The position numbers and the translations under genes were made by a program. A stretch of DNA of 35,693 nucleotides from SFTJ01 sp051871515. Lineage in GTDB: Bacteria > Bacteroidota > Bacteroidia > Bacteroidales > Muribaculaceae. Positions 8,337 to 17,450 of the stretch are shown here, one piece after another. Every line of letters starts with the position of its first letter. The stretch's first letter is position 1. Location of the stretch: the NCBI GenBank assembly GCA_051871515.1, contig JBJECY010000087.1:1-35693 (forward strand), written 5' to 3'. The notes under the pieces were generated by a model. It ran no database searches. It worked only from the letters and a program-made list of their open reading frames with translations, and had not been told where the DNA came from.

Positions 8337-9662
8337 ATGGCAACAAATGTAAAAAAAGCAGAGGGCAAATTGGGCGTCCTCGTAGTAGGATTGGGCGCAG
8401 TTAGCTCTACTTTCATGACTGGTGTACTCATGGCACGCAAAGGCCTTGCAAAGCCAGTGGGTTCAATGACTCAATACGACAAGATTCGTGTGGGTCGTGG
8501 TGCCGACAAGAAATATCTTCACTACAAAGATATAGTTCCACTTGCCGAGCTCAAGGACATTGTGTTTGGCGCATGGGACGTTTATCCAGCCAACGCTTAT
8601 GAAAGCGCAATCAACTGCGAAGTGCTCAAAGAAAAAGACATTGAGCCTGTTAAGGACGAGTTGTTACAAATCGTGCCTATGAAGGCCGCTTTCGACCGCA
8701 ACTATGCTAAGCGCCTCGACGGTGACAACGTAAAGACCTGCAAGGACCGTTGGGATATGACCGAGCAAGTTCGCCAAGACATCCGCGACTTCAAGGCCAA
8801 GACCGGCGTTAACCGCGTGGTTGTGCTCTGGGCTGCTTCTACCGAAATCTATGTACCAGTAAACGAAAAAGTTCACTATCGTCTTGCCGACCTTGAGGCT
8901 GCAATGAAGGCCAACGACTGCGAACACATCGCTCCATCAATGTGCTATGCTTATGCAGCATTGAGCGAAGGTGCTCCTTTCATCATGGGCGCTCCTAACA
9001 CCACAGTCGATATCCCAGCTATGTGGGAACTCTCTGAAAAGACCAAGATGCCTATCGCCGGCAAGGACTTCAAGACCGGTCAAACACTTGTGAAATCAGG
9101 TTTCGCACCAATCATTGGCACTCGCTGCCTGGGTCTCTCGGGATGGTTCTCAACCAACATCCTTGGCAACCGCGACGGTCTGGTGCTCGACGAACCAGCT
9201 AACTTCCGCACCAAAGAGGTGAGCAAGCTCTCTACCCTTGAGTCAATCCTGGTTCCTGAAAACCAACCTGACCTCTACGGACACGGCAACGACGAAGATA
9301 CCCAATACTACCACAAAGTGCGCATCAACTACTATCCACCGCGCAACGACAATAAGGAAGGTTGGGACAACATCGACATCTTTGGATGGATGGGCTACCC
9401 AATGCAAATCAAGATTAACTTCCTCTGCCGCGACTCAATTCTTGCCGCTCCGCTTTGCCTTGACCTGGTTCTGCTTAGCGACTTGGCTGCTCGCGCCGGA
9501 CGTTGTGGCATACAACGCTTCTTGAGCTTCTTCCTCAAGAGCCCAATGCACGACTACACTCAAGACGAAGTGCCTGTTAACCACCTCTTCCAACAATACG
9601 TTATGCTCAAGAACGCTTTGCGCGAAATGGGCGGTTACGAAGCTGACGAAGAAATCGACTAA
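8337..9662 (+). CDS. Inositol-3-phosphate synthase
   Basis: NAD-dependent enzyme converting D-glucose 6-phosphate to 1D-myo-inositol 3-phosphate. In Bacteroides the homologous enzyme starts the pathway to inositol phospho-sphingolipids. The 441-residue protein has the Rossmann glycine motif VLVVGLGAVSSTF near 15-27, the central ALSEGAPFIMGAPNTTVD, then AGKDFKTGQTLVKSG, SGWFSTNILGNRDG, and the C-terminal NYYPPRNDNKEGWDNIDIFGW followed by KINFLCRDSILAAPL, all typical of the family. It appears to be a single-gene transcript with its own promoter and a strong terminator. No phosphatidylinositol phosphate synthase or other lipid gene is adjacent. Codons look biased towards highly expressed usage. 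Confidence 0.96.
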   Translation: MATNVKKAEGKLGVLVVGLGAVSSTFMTGVLMARKGLAKPVGSMTQYDKIRVGRGADKKYLHYKDIVPLAELKDIVFGAWDVYPANAYESAINCEVLKEKDIEPVKDELLQIVPMKAAFDRNYAKRLDGDNVKTCKDRWDMTEQVRQDIRDFKAKTGVNRVVVLWAASTEIYVPVNEKVHYRLADLEAAMKANDCEHIAPSMCYAYAALSEGAPFIMGAPNTTVDIPAMWELSEKTKMPIAGKDFKTGQTLVKSGFAPIIGTRCLGLSGWFSTNILGNRDGLVLDEPANFRTKEVSKLSTLESILVPENQPDLYGHGNDEDTQYYHKVRINYYPPRNDNKEGWDNIDIFGWMGYPMQIKINFLCRDSILAAPLCLDLVLLSDLAARAGRCGIQRFLSFFLKSPMHDYTQDEVPVNHLFQQYVMLKNALREMGGYEADEEID

Positions 9663-9699
9663 TCGAAAGCAACTTCACGATTAATTCTTAATAACATTT

Positions 9700-9744
9700 G
9701 CGTATCGAGAGCGAACAAACATTTCCTCTCGATACGCTTTTTCT
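9700..9744 (+). terminator. Terminator of the inositol-3-phosphate synthase gene
   Basis: Perfect 12-bp stem GCGTATCGAGAG / CTCTCGATACGC with a 14-nt loop, followed by TTTTTC, 38 nt after the stop codon. From 9745 to 9949 I see nothing further. Confidence 0.95.
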
Positions 9745-9949
9745 TTGCCCCTATCTCATTGGCACCCACAAAAGCACTCAAACCAAGCCCTAATGTGGCA
9801 TTTTGATAGTAAACACAGCTAAACAACGCCATTTTCACCGACTGGCAACCGCCGCAATACGCCATTTATACCACAAATACAAACAAATTGTCAATCAACA
9901 TTTAACAACTTATAACTATAAAAACGCACCACACATCGCCTTTAATTGC

Positions 9950-9957
9950 TAACTTTG
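9950..9957 (+). promoter_or_regulatory. -7 box of the glutamine synthetase gene
   Basis: TAACTTTG matches TAnnTTTG about 60 nt before the start codon. No convincing -33 TTTG is present, so an activator may be needed. Confidence 0.45.
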
Positions 9958-10017
9958 GCTAAAACATAGACCATATAGACATTATTAACAACCAACAAAA
10001 ATAACCTATCACCTAAC

Positions 10018-11523
10018 ATGAACACGCAATACACATTTAGCACCAACAAGGTGGAGTCGTTTCTGGGCAAAGCCCGCGACAAATTCAGAAAATCCGACAT
10101 AATAAAATTTATTGCCGAAAATGACATTCGCATGGTCAATTTCATGTATCCGGCAGGCGACGGCAGGCTCAAGACGCTGAATTTCATCATCAACAGCATC
10201 TCTTACCTCGACACGCTACTCTCATGCGGCGAGCGCGTTGACGGTTCAAGCCTATTCTCGTTTGTCAACGCCGAGTGCAGCGACCTCTATGTGATTCCAC
10301 GGTTCAAGACTGCCTTTGTTGACCCTTTCAGCGAGATACCCACGCTCAACTTGCTGTGCAGCTACTTCGACAAAGACGGCGAGCCCTTCAGCGCCGCACC
10401 CGTTGAAACGCTGCATCGCGCATGCAACACATTCCACGCCATCACAGGCATGCATTTTCAGTGCATGGGCGAACTTGAATACTATGTTGTGGCACCCGAC
10501 GACGGCAGTTTCCCAGCCGTTGACCAACACGGATATCACGAGTCAGGCCCATTTGCCAAATTCGGCGACTTCAGGCAACAGTGCATGATGTACATTGCGC
10601 AAGCCGGAGGGCAAATAAAATACGGACACACCGAGGTGGGCACCTTTAAGTATCAAGGCAACCTCTATGAGCAAAACGAGATTGAGTTTCTGCCTGTTGA
10701 TGCCGAGGATGCCGCCGACCAACTGGTGCTTGCCAAATGGATAATACGCAAAGAGGCACAGCGCCGCGGGCTCACCGTGACTTTTGCACCAAAAATCACT
10801 ACCGGCAAAGCAGGCTCGGGCATGCACATTCACATGCGCATTGTGAAAGAAGGAAAAAGCATGATGGTGAACCGCGACGGCACACTCAGCGACATTGCAC
10901 GCCGCGCCATCGCCGGACTTATGCAGTTAGCTCCGTCAATCACCGCCTTTGGCAATAAAAACCCCACTTCTTACTTCCGCTTGGTGCCTCATCAAGAAGC
11001 GCCCACCAACATCTGTTGGGGCGACATGAACCGCTCAACACTGGTGAGAGTGCCGCTTGGATGGCAACGCACCACCGACATGAGCCAGATTGCCAATCCG
11101 CTTGAAGATGCCATGCACCACGACCGCTCAATGAAGCAGACCTTTGAGATGCGCTCGCCCGACGGCTCGGCTGAGGTATATACCCTCATGGCAGGTCTTG
11201 CCGTGGCTTGCCGTCACGGCTTGGAAATGAGCGACGCCCTCGTCATTGCCAAGCACACCTATGTGAGCGTGAACATACACAACGAGGAAAACGCCGACCA
11301 GCTCATGAACCTGAAGCAATTGCCCGACAGCTGCACCGCATCGGCCGACTGCCTCAACAGCCAACGAGCCATCTACGAACAATATGGCGTGTTCTCGCCG
11401 CAGATGATTGACGGCGTCATAAAGGAACTCAAGGCCTTCCATGACCGCACTCTGCGTCACGACATATCAGGAAACCTCAACGTGATGCAACAACTCGTTG
11501 AGAAACATTTCCACTGCGGTTGA
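10018..11523 (+). CDS. Glutamine synthetase family protein
   Basis: ATP-dependent glutamate-ammonia ligase fold, probably used in ammonia assimilation. The 501-residue protein has the beta-grasp N-terminal region (VNFMYPAGDGRLKTL) and the catalytic domain: FVDPFSEIPTLNLLC, the metal-binding ELEYYVV (about 146), EQNEIEFLP, the ATP-site FAPKITTGKAGSGMHIHM (about 259-276), and the glutamate/ADP-site region YFRLVPHQEAPTNICWG with NRSTLVRVP. It has the size of GS type I or a GS-like relative and is far shorter than the roughly 700-residue type III GlnN of Bacteroides. No typical adenylylation loop is recognised. A gamma-glutamyl-amide ligase on another amine cannot be excluded. No ammonium transporter or PII gene lies nearby. 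Confidence 0.87.
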   Translation: MNTQYTFSTNKVESFLGKARDKFRKSDIIKFIAENDIRMVNFMYPAGDGRLKTLNFIINSISYLDTLLSCGERVDGSSLFSFVNAECSDLYVIPRFKTAFVDPFSEIPTLNLLCSYFDKDGEPFSAAPVETLHRACNTFHAITGMHFQCMGELEYYVVAPDDGSFPAVDQHGYHESGPFAKFGDFRQQCMMYIAQAGGQIKYGHTEVGTFKYQGNLYEQNEIEFLPVDAEDAADQLVLAKWIIRKEAQRRGLTVTFAPKITTGKAGSGMHIHMRIVKEGKSMMVNRDGTLSDIARRAIAGLMQLAPSITAFGNKNPTSYFRLVPHQEAPTNICWGDMNRSTLVRVPLGWQRTTDMSQIANPLEDAMHHDRSMKQTFEMRSPDGSAEVYTLMAGLAVACRHGLEMSDALVIAKHTYVSVNIHNEENADQLMNLKQLPDSCTASADCLNSQRAIYEQYGVFSPQMIDGVIKELKAFHDRTLRHDISGNLNVMQQLVEKHFHCG

Positions 11524-11544
11524 TAAAACACCCGCCAACCATCA

Positions 11545-11691
11545 CAATGCCACCGGGAAGCCACCATTTCTCGCGCAAAAAAATCATTTTGCCTAAAAAA
11601 AATCATTAATATTTGCACAAATCAACAAAAGTTTGTAATTTAGGCTCATCATGCGCGCAGAACGTTAAATAGCCACATCCCGGTGGCATTG
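11545..11691. repeat. Perfect 14-bp inverted repeat enclosing a promoter
   Basis: Arms CAATGCCACCGGGA (11545-11558) and TCCCGGTGGCATTG (11678-11691) are exact reverse complements, separated by 119 bp that hold the best promoter candidate for the kinase genes. The arrangement resembles an invertible promoter segment but could equally be a pair of binding sites or a long-range RNA stem. No invertase gene is in the window. Confidence 0.6.
11612..11643 (+). promoter_or_regulatory. Candidate promoter of the kinase/PARP-like cluster
   Basis: TTTG (11612-11615), a 20-nt spacer and TAATTTAG (11636-11643; one mismatch to TAnnTTTG). The leader to the ATG at 11836 would be about 185 nt. It contains a small TTGGT-TTAT-ACCAA hairpin near 11758-11771. 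Confidence 0.45.
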
Positions 11692-11835
11692 CCTTGCAGT
11701 TAAACACTGCAACAACCTCGCTGCCAAGGCACACTTTTGCACACGCATGCATGCTAATTGGTTTATACCAACCTAATTACATTTATATCAGTTAAAGCGC
11801 ATCAAGGCATCAACGCAAAAACGAGCAACATAGCG

Positions 11836-13953
11836 ATGAAGCATTTGGCCAAAATATTATTGTTGTTATGGGCATTGGCTTACGCCACCAGTGCTTTTGG
11901 GCAAAATGCGCCAAACATCTATGAGATACCTCCCCAACAGATTTTTGACATGCAGCACAACAAGCTGCGCCCACAAATCAATAGCATGGAGCGTGCCATT
12001 TCGGCCGAGAAATCTGAGCAGCAGAAGCTCAAGCTGCTAAAACAGGCGTGCGCTCTCACCTACAATTGCACCGAAGAAGTTGACTTCATCAAACGCAGGC
12101 TTGAACTGGCCGAGAAAATAGGCTCTAAAGAAGAACGTCTGGAGTGCTACACCGATATGTGCCGAGTCCACTACAACCACAACGACCTGCAAGAAGTCAG
12201 GTACTGGGCAAAGAAGGTCTATGACAATTGCAACCTGGGCAACATACACTGGATTACCGTGCGATATTATGAGATTGAGCTGACTTTTTGGCTCAACGAC
12301 ATACGTCAGGCGTGGAGCGAGATTCAGCAGCTCGACCGCGACGTGACGCACGCCAACTATCGCCTTGGCATTGCCGTGGTGGCATTGCTCTCAGCCGAGC
12401 TTTATTCCTACACCTCGCAAGATGCCAAAGCATCGGCGCTCATCGACTCCTATCTGCCCACCTTCATTGAAACCAACAACTGGACCTTTGTGACCACCGG
12501 TTTCGATACTGCCATCTCTTTTCTCTTCTTTGTCAACAAGCCGGAAGACAGCAAACAACTCATTCAGTCGTGGAGCCGGCAACTGCGCGCCCTGCCGCAA
12601 GACCAACAGCACTATCTGGCTGAAGCTCATTGGCTCATTGACCTCAACTGGTTGCTCTATTACTCAATGACCGGCAACCTTGAGATGATTAACAAACGCC
12701 TTGAAAGCATCTGGGACAACACACACATGCCCACGTCGTGGACCATGCAGCAGTATGTGCTGGTGAGAGCGCACGTCAATGAGAAAGCCGGGCGGCTCAA
12801 ACTGGTTGAAAACGACATTAACTATCTGCTCAACCAAGAGGACAAGCGATATGCCTACGAATATAAATCGCTCTTAGGAACCGCCTACGCCAACAACGGC
12901 AAGTGGGACCAAGCATCGAGCGCATTCCGTTCGGCAGTTGACATGCTGCGCACCGACCTGCAAAAGAGCATGGTGCGCGAGGTGGCTCAATACGGACAAA
13001 TCTCGCGTCAGTTCAGCGAGGAGCTTGAAACTGACGAAGCCCGCCTGCGCGATGCCCACAACCTGCACATGTGGCTCATGGTGCTGCTCACCGTCACCGC
13101 TGCGGCAGTGGTGGTGCTGCTCATCATCCTCTACTTCAACGTGCACAAAACCACACGTCTGAAAAGGCTCAACGAGAACCTTGAAGAGAAACGCAAGCAG
13201 ATAGCGCGGCTCAACGAGGACCTTAAAGATGCCATTCGCCAAGAAGAAGAGAGCAACGTGAAGAAAAACGAGTTTATGGCTGCCATAAGCCATGAGATAC
13301 GTACTCCGCTCAACGCCATTGTGGGATTCAGCGAAATCATCGCCGAAAGCCTTGCCGACAAGAGCGAGGAGAACCGCGAGTTCATGTCGCTCATACGCAG
13401 CAACAGCGACCTCATGCTAAAACTTGTTGACCAAATCATTGACAGCGACGACACCAACGCCAATTGCGTGACGCTCACCACCACCAACGTCACTCAGCTG
13501 GCGCACACCGTGCTCAACTCGGTGGGCGCACTGGCAATCGAAGGCATCAGGCTCATCTACGACAGCGACCCCGAAGAAATACTCATTACCACTGACCGCT
13601 TCATGCTGCAACAAATGCTCACCAACCTGGTGGGTAACGCCGTGAAATTCACCTCGGTAGGTTCAATCACCATGAGCGTTCACCGCAAAGGCAACAATGT
13701 GCAATTTGCCGTCACCGACACCGGCTGCGGCATTAAGCCCGGCATGGAGCAAAGCATCTTTGAGCGATTTGAGAAAGCCAGCGAAAACAGCCAAGGCTTT
13801 GGCCTGGGATTGTATATATCACGTTCAATTGCCGATAAGCTGCACGGCACACTCTATGTTGACAGCAGCTATCGCCACGGTGCACGATTTGTGTTTATGC
13901 ACCCAACCGACCTCGACGTGCAACTCAACGCAAGAAAGGAGGAACAGCAATGA
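11836..13953 (+). CDS. TPR-type sensor histidine kinase (first of a pair)
   Basis: Membrane sensor kinase of 705 residues. The start at 11836 is preferred to an upstream ATG at 11758 because it opens a clean signal peptide (MKHLAKILLLLWALAYATSAFG, cleavage near 22). Residues 30-400 are helical and TPR-like and probably periplasmic. One membrane helix at about 411-434 and a coiled coil (440-475) lead to the HisKA domain with phospho-acceptor H486 in SHEIRTPLN, and to an ATPase domain with N-box NLVGNAVKF (597-605), DTGCGI (628-633) and GFGLGL (654-659). All catalytic boxes are present. There is no receiver or DNA-binding domain, so the partner response regulator is elsewhere. Its last bases overlap the next kinase gene (ATGA). 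Confidence 0.93.
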   Translation: MKHLAKILLLLWALAYATSAFGQNAPNIYEIPPQQIFDMQHNKLRPQINSMERAISAEKSEQQKLKLLKQACALTYNCTEEVDFIKRRLELAEKIGSKEERLECYTDMCRVHYNHNDLQEVRYWAKKVYDNCNLGNIHWITVRYYEIELTFWLNDIRQAWSEIQQLDRDVTHANYRLGIAVVALLSAELYSYTSQDAKASALIDSYLPTFIETNNWTFVTTGFDTAISFLFFVNKPEDSKQLIQSWSRQLRALPQDQQHYLAEAHWLIDLNWLLYYSMTGNLEMINKRLESIWDNTHMPTSWTMQQYVLVRAHVNEKAGRLKLVENDINYLLNQEDKRYAYEYKSLLGTAYANNGKWDQASSAFRSAVDMLRTDLQKSMVREVAQYGQISRQFSEELETDEARLRDAHNLHMWLMVLLTVTAAAVVVLLIILYFNVHKTTRLKRLNENLEEKRKQIARLNEDLKDAIRQEEESNVKKNEFMAAISHEIRTPLNAIVGFSEIIAESLADKSEENREFMSLIRSNSDLMLKLVDQIIDSDDTNANCVTLTTTNVTQLAHTVLNSVGALAIEGIRLIYDSDPEEILITTDRFMLQQMLTNLVGNAVKFTSVGSITMSVHRKGNNVQFAVTDTGCGIKPGMEQSIFERFEKASENSQGFGLGLYISRSIADKLHGTLYVDSSYRHGARFVFMHPTDLDVQLNARKEEQQ

Positions 13954-15980
13954 TGCATCTGCTCAAACATATCACGAGGCGCATTGCCATAGTCCTGATG
14001 TTCACCACGTTAGCTGTGGCAATATGCCACAGCGCCGAGCAGAACGTGCAAAGCCGTCTGGAGTCGATGCGCGCGCTTGAACGTCTTGCCGACCGCAACT
14101 TCGGATGTCCGCAAGAGCTGCAATACCTCAAACAACTCTATGAACTGGCTTCAACAGGCGAGCCCGACGACGTTTACCGCGCCATGTCAATCTCCCATAT
14201 TTGCCGCTACTACTACAACGCCGAGATGGGAGACAGCGTGATTCTGTGGGCCGACCGCATCGACAGCGTGAATCTGGTGCCAGCCAACTATTCGCGCTAC
14301 TTCGATACCAAATACTATGCCTGCACCGTGTTTCTTGACCGCGGCAACATTGAGAAAGCACTTGGCAGAGCCACCAACCTGCAAAAAGACGCAAAAAGGC
14401 TGGGCAGCGAAGACGGCGAAGTGACCTGCTACGAGCTTCTGGGCGACGTGTTTATGAAAGCCAAGGCCTACGATGATGCCATCGACGCCTATTCCTGCGG
14501 CTATAAGATACTCAAAAATCAAGGCAAACGCTCCACCTATCAGTTCCAGCTCATCACCATGATTCTGGAGTGCTGTATTGAGGGTGAGAAACATGCAAAA
14601 TATGCCGAGTTCTTGCCCGAGATGGAGCGAATATTCACCTCGGGAGGCATCAACCCCGCAATGGGTGCGCTACACGAACGCTGCCAAAAGCTCTATATGG
14701 CTTATGCGCTCAACGGCGCCGTGACCGAGAAAAACTTCAAGCTCGCCGACCAATGCTTCAACCAACTCATCAAGCAAAAGCGCATTGACGACTGGTTTGT
14801 TGAAGACCGCACCACACGCACCCTCGCCTCATACTATGAGATGAAGAACGAATACGAAGTGGCGCTTGAACTGCTCAATAAGCTCGATAGCTCACTCATT
14901 GAGTATCACTACACGCTGCTCTACGAGAAAGGAACGCTGCTGCAACGGCTCTCGCGCCACAAAGAGGCAGCGAAAAACTTCTATATCTCGCTCGACACCC
15001 TTCGCAGCGAGTACACCCGTTCAATCCTCAGCGAGTTCTCGCAATTTCAGGAGTTATGCCACGACCAATATATTGAGCGCATCAACAAGGAATATCAGGC
15101 CGAGCGCCAGCGCAACAACATCATCTATTCATCATCGGCATTGCTCATTGCCCTTGTGCTGCTTGCCCTCTTTGCCTATCATGTGCGGCGCAGCTCAAAA
15201 CTGCAATACGAACTGCGACGCAGCGAGAAGAGCCTGCGCAGCGACGAGTCGATGCTGATGCAACGGCAAGTGGCTCTGCGCGAAAGTCTTGCCAACACCA
15301 CCAACAACGGTATGATGAAATCGGTGTTCCTCTCAAACATGAGCCACGAGATACGCACACCGCTCAACGCTATTGTGGGCTTCAGCGACATGCTGGTGGA
15401 GAGCGCCGAGAGCGAAAGCGAGCTTAGCGACTATGCCGGCATTGTGCGGCAAAACTCGGCACAGCTCATGAGCCTTATCCTCAACATCCTCGACATTGGC
15501 CGCCTCGACTCGGGGCGTGTTTACCTATGTTGGGAAAAGGTGCAGCTCGATGAGGTTGTCAACACCGCCCTGCAAACCTATGCATCAACATCGTCACTCA
15601 CCACCTCAGTAAGCATTGAGCCTAACGACCTCACAATAGTCACTGACCGCATGCGGCTTTCAAAGGTGCTCAACGGTGTTTATAGCAACGCCTTCCGCTT
15701 CACCACGCAAGGCTCAGTGACCACTCGCGTGAACTGCGTTGGCGACAATGTGGTGATACGCATTGAAGACACCGGCCCCGGCGTGCCGCCCGACAAGGCC
15801 GAATCGATATTTGAACGATTTGAAAAAATTGACACCTTCACCCCGGGTAGCGGTCTCGGGCTCTCGATATGTCGCGAAATCACCAGTCGCTTGGGCGGAA
15901 CAATCTGTGTAGATACAAAATACACCGGCGGACTTGCCATGGTGATTACGCTACCTCTCAAATCATCACCGCAAGCATAA
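13950..15980 (+). CDS. TPR-type sensor histidine kinase (second of a pair)
   Basis: A 676-residue paralogue of the kinase before it, with the same architecture: N-terminal signal or anchor segment (about 8-28), helical TPR-like region (about 35-370), one membrane helix (392-411), coiled coil, HisKA with H466 in SHEIRTPLN, and an ATPase domain with VYSNAFRF (N580), DTGPG (607-611) and GSGLGLS (633-639). The ATG overlaps the upstream stop as ATGA, and an AAAGGAGG sequence at 13935-13942 lies at Shine-Dalgarno distance, which is unusual for Bacteroidetes and suggests coupled translation. The N-box is more diverged than in the first kinase. No receiver domain and no adjacent response regulator. 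The stimulus is unknown. Confidence 0.93.
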   Translation: MMHLLKHITRRIAIVLMFTTLAVAICHSAEQNVQSRLESMRALERLADRNFGCPQELQYLKQLYELASTGEPDDVYRAMSISHICRYYYNAEMGDSVILWADRIDSVNLVPANYSRYFDTKYYACTVFLDRGNIEKALGRATNLQKDAKRLGSEDGEVTCYELLGDVFMKAKAYDDAIDAYSCGYKILKNQGKRSTYQFQLITMILECCIEGEKHAKYAEFLPEMERIFTSGGINPAMGALHERCQKLYMAYALNGAVTEKNFKLADQCFNQLIKQKRIDDWFVEDRTTRTLASYYEMKNEYEVALELLNKLDSSLIEYHYTLLYEKGTLLQRLSRHKEAAKNFYISLDTLRSEYTRSILSEFSQFQELCHDQYIERINKEYQAERQRNNIIYSSSALLIALVLLALFAYHVRRSSKLQYELRRSEKSLRSDESMLMQRQVALRESLANTTNNGMMKSVFLSNMSHEIRTPLNAIVGFSDMLVESAESESELSDYAGIVRQNSAQLMSLILNILDIGRLDSGRVYLCWEKVQLDEVVNTALQTYASTSSLTTSVSIEPNDLTIVTDRMRLSKVLNGVYSNAFRFTTQGSVTTRVNCVGDNVVIRIEDTGPGVPPDKAESIFERFEKIDTFTPGSGLGLSICREITSRLGGTICVDTKYTGGLAMVITLPLKSSPQA

Positions 15981-16038
15981 ATCAATAATAAAAAGCATCA
16001 TCAATAAACCCACCACAAAACAACCCACAAAACCAATT

Positions 16039-17406
16039 ATGCAACGCTTCCTTTGGGTAATCGCACTACTGCTGATTGCGGCAAGCTCGGTTTGCTCTCA
16101 CGCACAAGAGAGCACGTTGCCTGCATGGTATTACACCACTTCCGACCTCAATCTACGCCTCGGTCCGGGCACCAACTGGAGCAAAGTTGACGTAGTGACC
16201 AAAGGCACCAACCTCAAGGTGGTGGGGTTTGAGGGCAAATGGGCTAAGGTGGAATATTCAGGCCGGCTATTATATTGTTCAAGCCTCTTTCTTGAACCAA
16301 GCAACTACCGCGAGCCTGCACCAACGCCTACCCCCACCCCGGTGAAAACGCACACAACCAGTTGGTGGGCAATCCTGTTAACGTTGCTTTGGAAACTGGT
16401 ACTCACCGTAGTGGCGTGTGCCGTGCTGCGCAAATTGCTGCTTTGGGGCGCAGCAATCTATAGCACCATAGCCTATAAGCTCTATTGGATTGTGAGCCTG
16501 CCATTTTATTTCCTCAATTGGCTGCAACGCTTCTTGGCAAAACCCTGGCGCATAGCCCACAAGCGCAACAACGGCAACAACACCCGCAACAGCGAGTTGC
16601 GCGAAATCTACCAATGGCTGCAACTGCCGCTCTACATTGTGCTCACACCGCTGCGCGCCATCAACGCATTCTATTATAACATCATTGTGCACCTCTCTTT
16701 TGAGGCCATGAACCTAATGCTTGAGGTGATTTATCCCACACGGAGGCGCGAGGGCGCCGACGACTGGCTGCAATGGGCAATATGGCTACCGTTGCGCATA
16801 ATCATCTACCCCGTTTATCACGGCTCTCTAACCGTGATTGAGAGCATCATCTGGACCGCGATTGACACCGTGATGCCAGCCCTCACCCTGTTTCATGGCA
16901 CCGACGAGAGCGCAGCCGAAAGCATCACCCAGGCTCGCGGGCGAACCGACAACGAGACTTGGTACACTGAGGTGTGGAACGTGGGCGGCGGCAATTACGC
17001 CGGCAACGGCATCTACTTTGCCCCCGACCGCTCAACGGCAATGCATTACAGCAGCGGCGCGCTGATTGTTTGCCGTGTGACACTGGGGCGCGTTCTCGAC
17101 CTGGGCATTGCCCCCTATCACATCTATCGTCAATGCGGTTATCCCAATGCCGTTGATGTCACCAACTGGGGATTGCGCAACGGCTACACCACCGGCGAAT
17201 GGTGGCGCTCTGACCGCGGCTGGTGGGAATATTGCATGTACGACCGCAAAAACCGATATAACGACTCGTGGCGCATCCGCCCCATCTTTGTGCTCTCAAA
17301 CAACGACGAGATGCTGCAACGCATCCCCGGCGGCATGCATCACTGGCTATTCCGTAAAATGGTGATTAACGATATTCTCTACACCCTCAACAAGAAATTT
17401 AATTAA
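16039..17406 (+). CDS. Membrane protein with SH3-like domain and PARP-like ADP-ribosyltransferase domain
   Basis: A 455-residue protein. It has a signal peptide (about 1-23); a bacterial SH3-like domain at about 31-88 (LNLRLGPGTNWSKVDVVTKGTNLKVV in two parts, then WAKVEYSGRLLYC); a Pro/Thr linker (92-103); hydrophobic segments at about 108-165; further aromatic-rich amphipathic stretches at 193-280; and a C-terminal domain at 281-420. That domain reads LFHGT (H286), GNGIYFAPDRSTAMHY (Y326 and Y337) and WEYCMYD (E397). In PARP1 the equivalents are H862, Y896, Y907 and E988, and the 11-residue Tyr-Tyr spacing is identical, so the H-Y-E triad looks complete. Mono-ADP-ribosyl transfer is an inference; the target and the side of the membrane are unknown. 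It starts 58 nt after the second kinase gene on the same strand. Confidence 0.8.
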   Translation: MQRFLWVIALLLIAASSVCSHAQESTLPAWYYTTSDLNLRLGPGTNWSKVDVVTKGTNLKVVGFEGKWAKVEYSGRLLYCSSLFLEPSNYREPAPTPTPTPVKTHTTSWWAILLTLLWKLVLTVVACAVLRKLLLWGAAIYSTIAYKLYWIVSLPFYFLNWLQRFLAKPWRIAHKRNNGNNTRNSELREIYQWLQLPLYIVLTPLRAINAFYYNIIVHLSFEAMNLMLEVIYPTRRREGADDWLQWAIWLPLRIIIYPVYHGSLTVIESIIWTAIDTVMPALTLFHGTDESAAESITQARGRTDNETWYTEVWNVGGGNYAGNGIYFAPDRSTAMHYSSGALIVCRVTLGRVLDLGIAPYHIYRQCGYPNAVDVTNWGLRNGYTTGEWWRSDRGWWEYCMYDRKNRYNDSWRIRPIFVLSNNDEMLQRIPGGMHHWLFRKMVINDILYTLNKKFN

Positions 17407-17450
17407 AACCCCATCTGCAACAATCTCACTGCTGAGGCTGTGAGGCAAGG

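Noticed and set aside
17407..17450. Bidirectional terminator between the PARP-like gene and miaA
   Set aside because: Only a weak CTCAC/GTGAG pairing with no T tract on either strand is visible.
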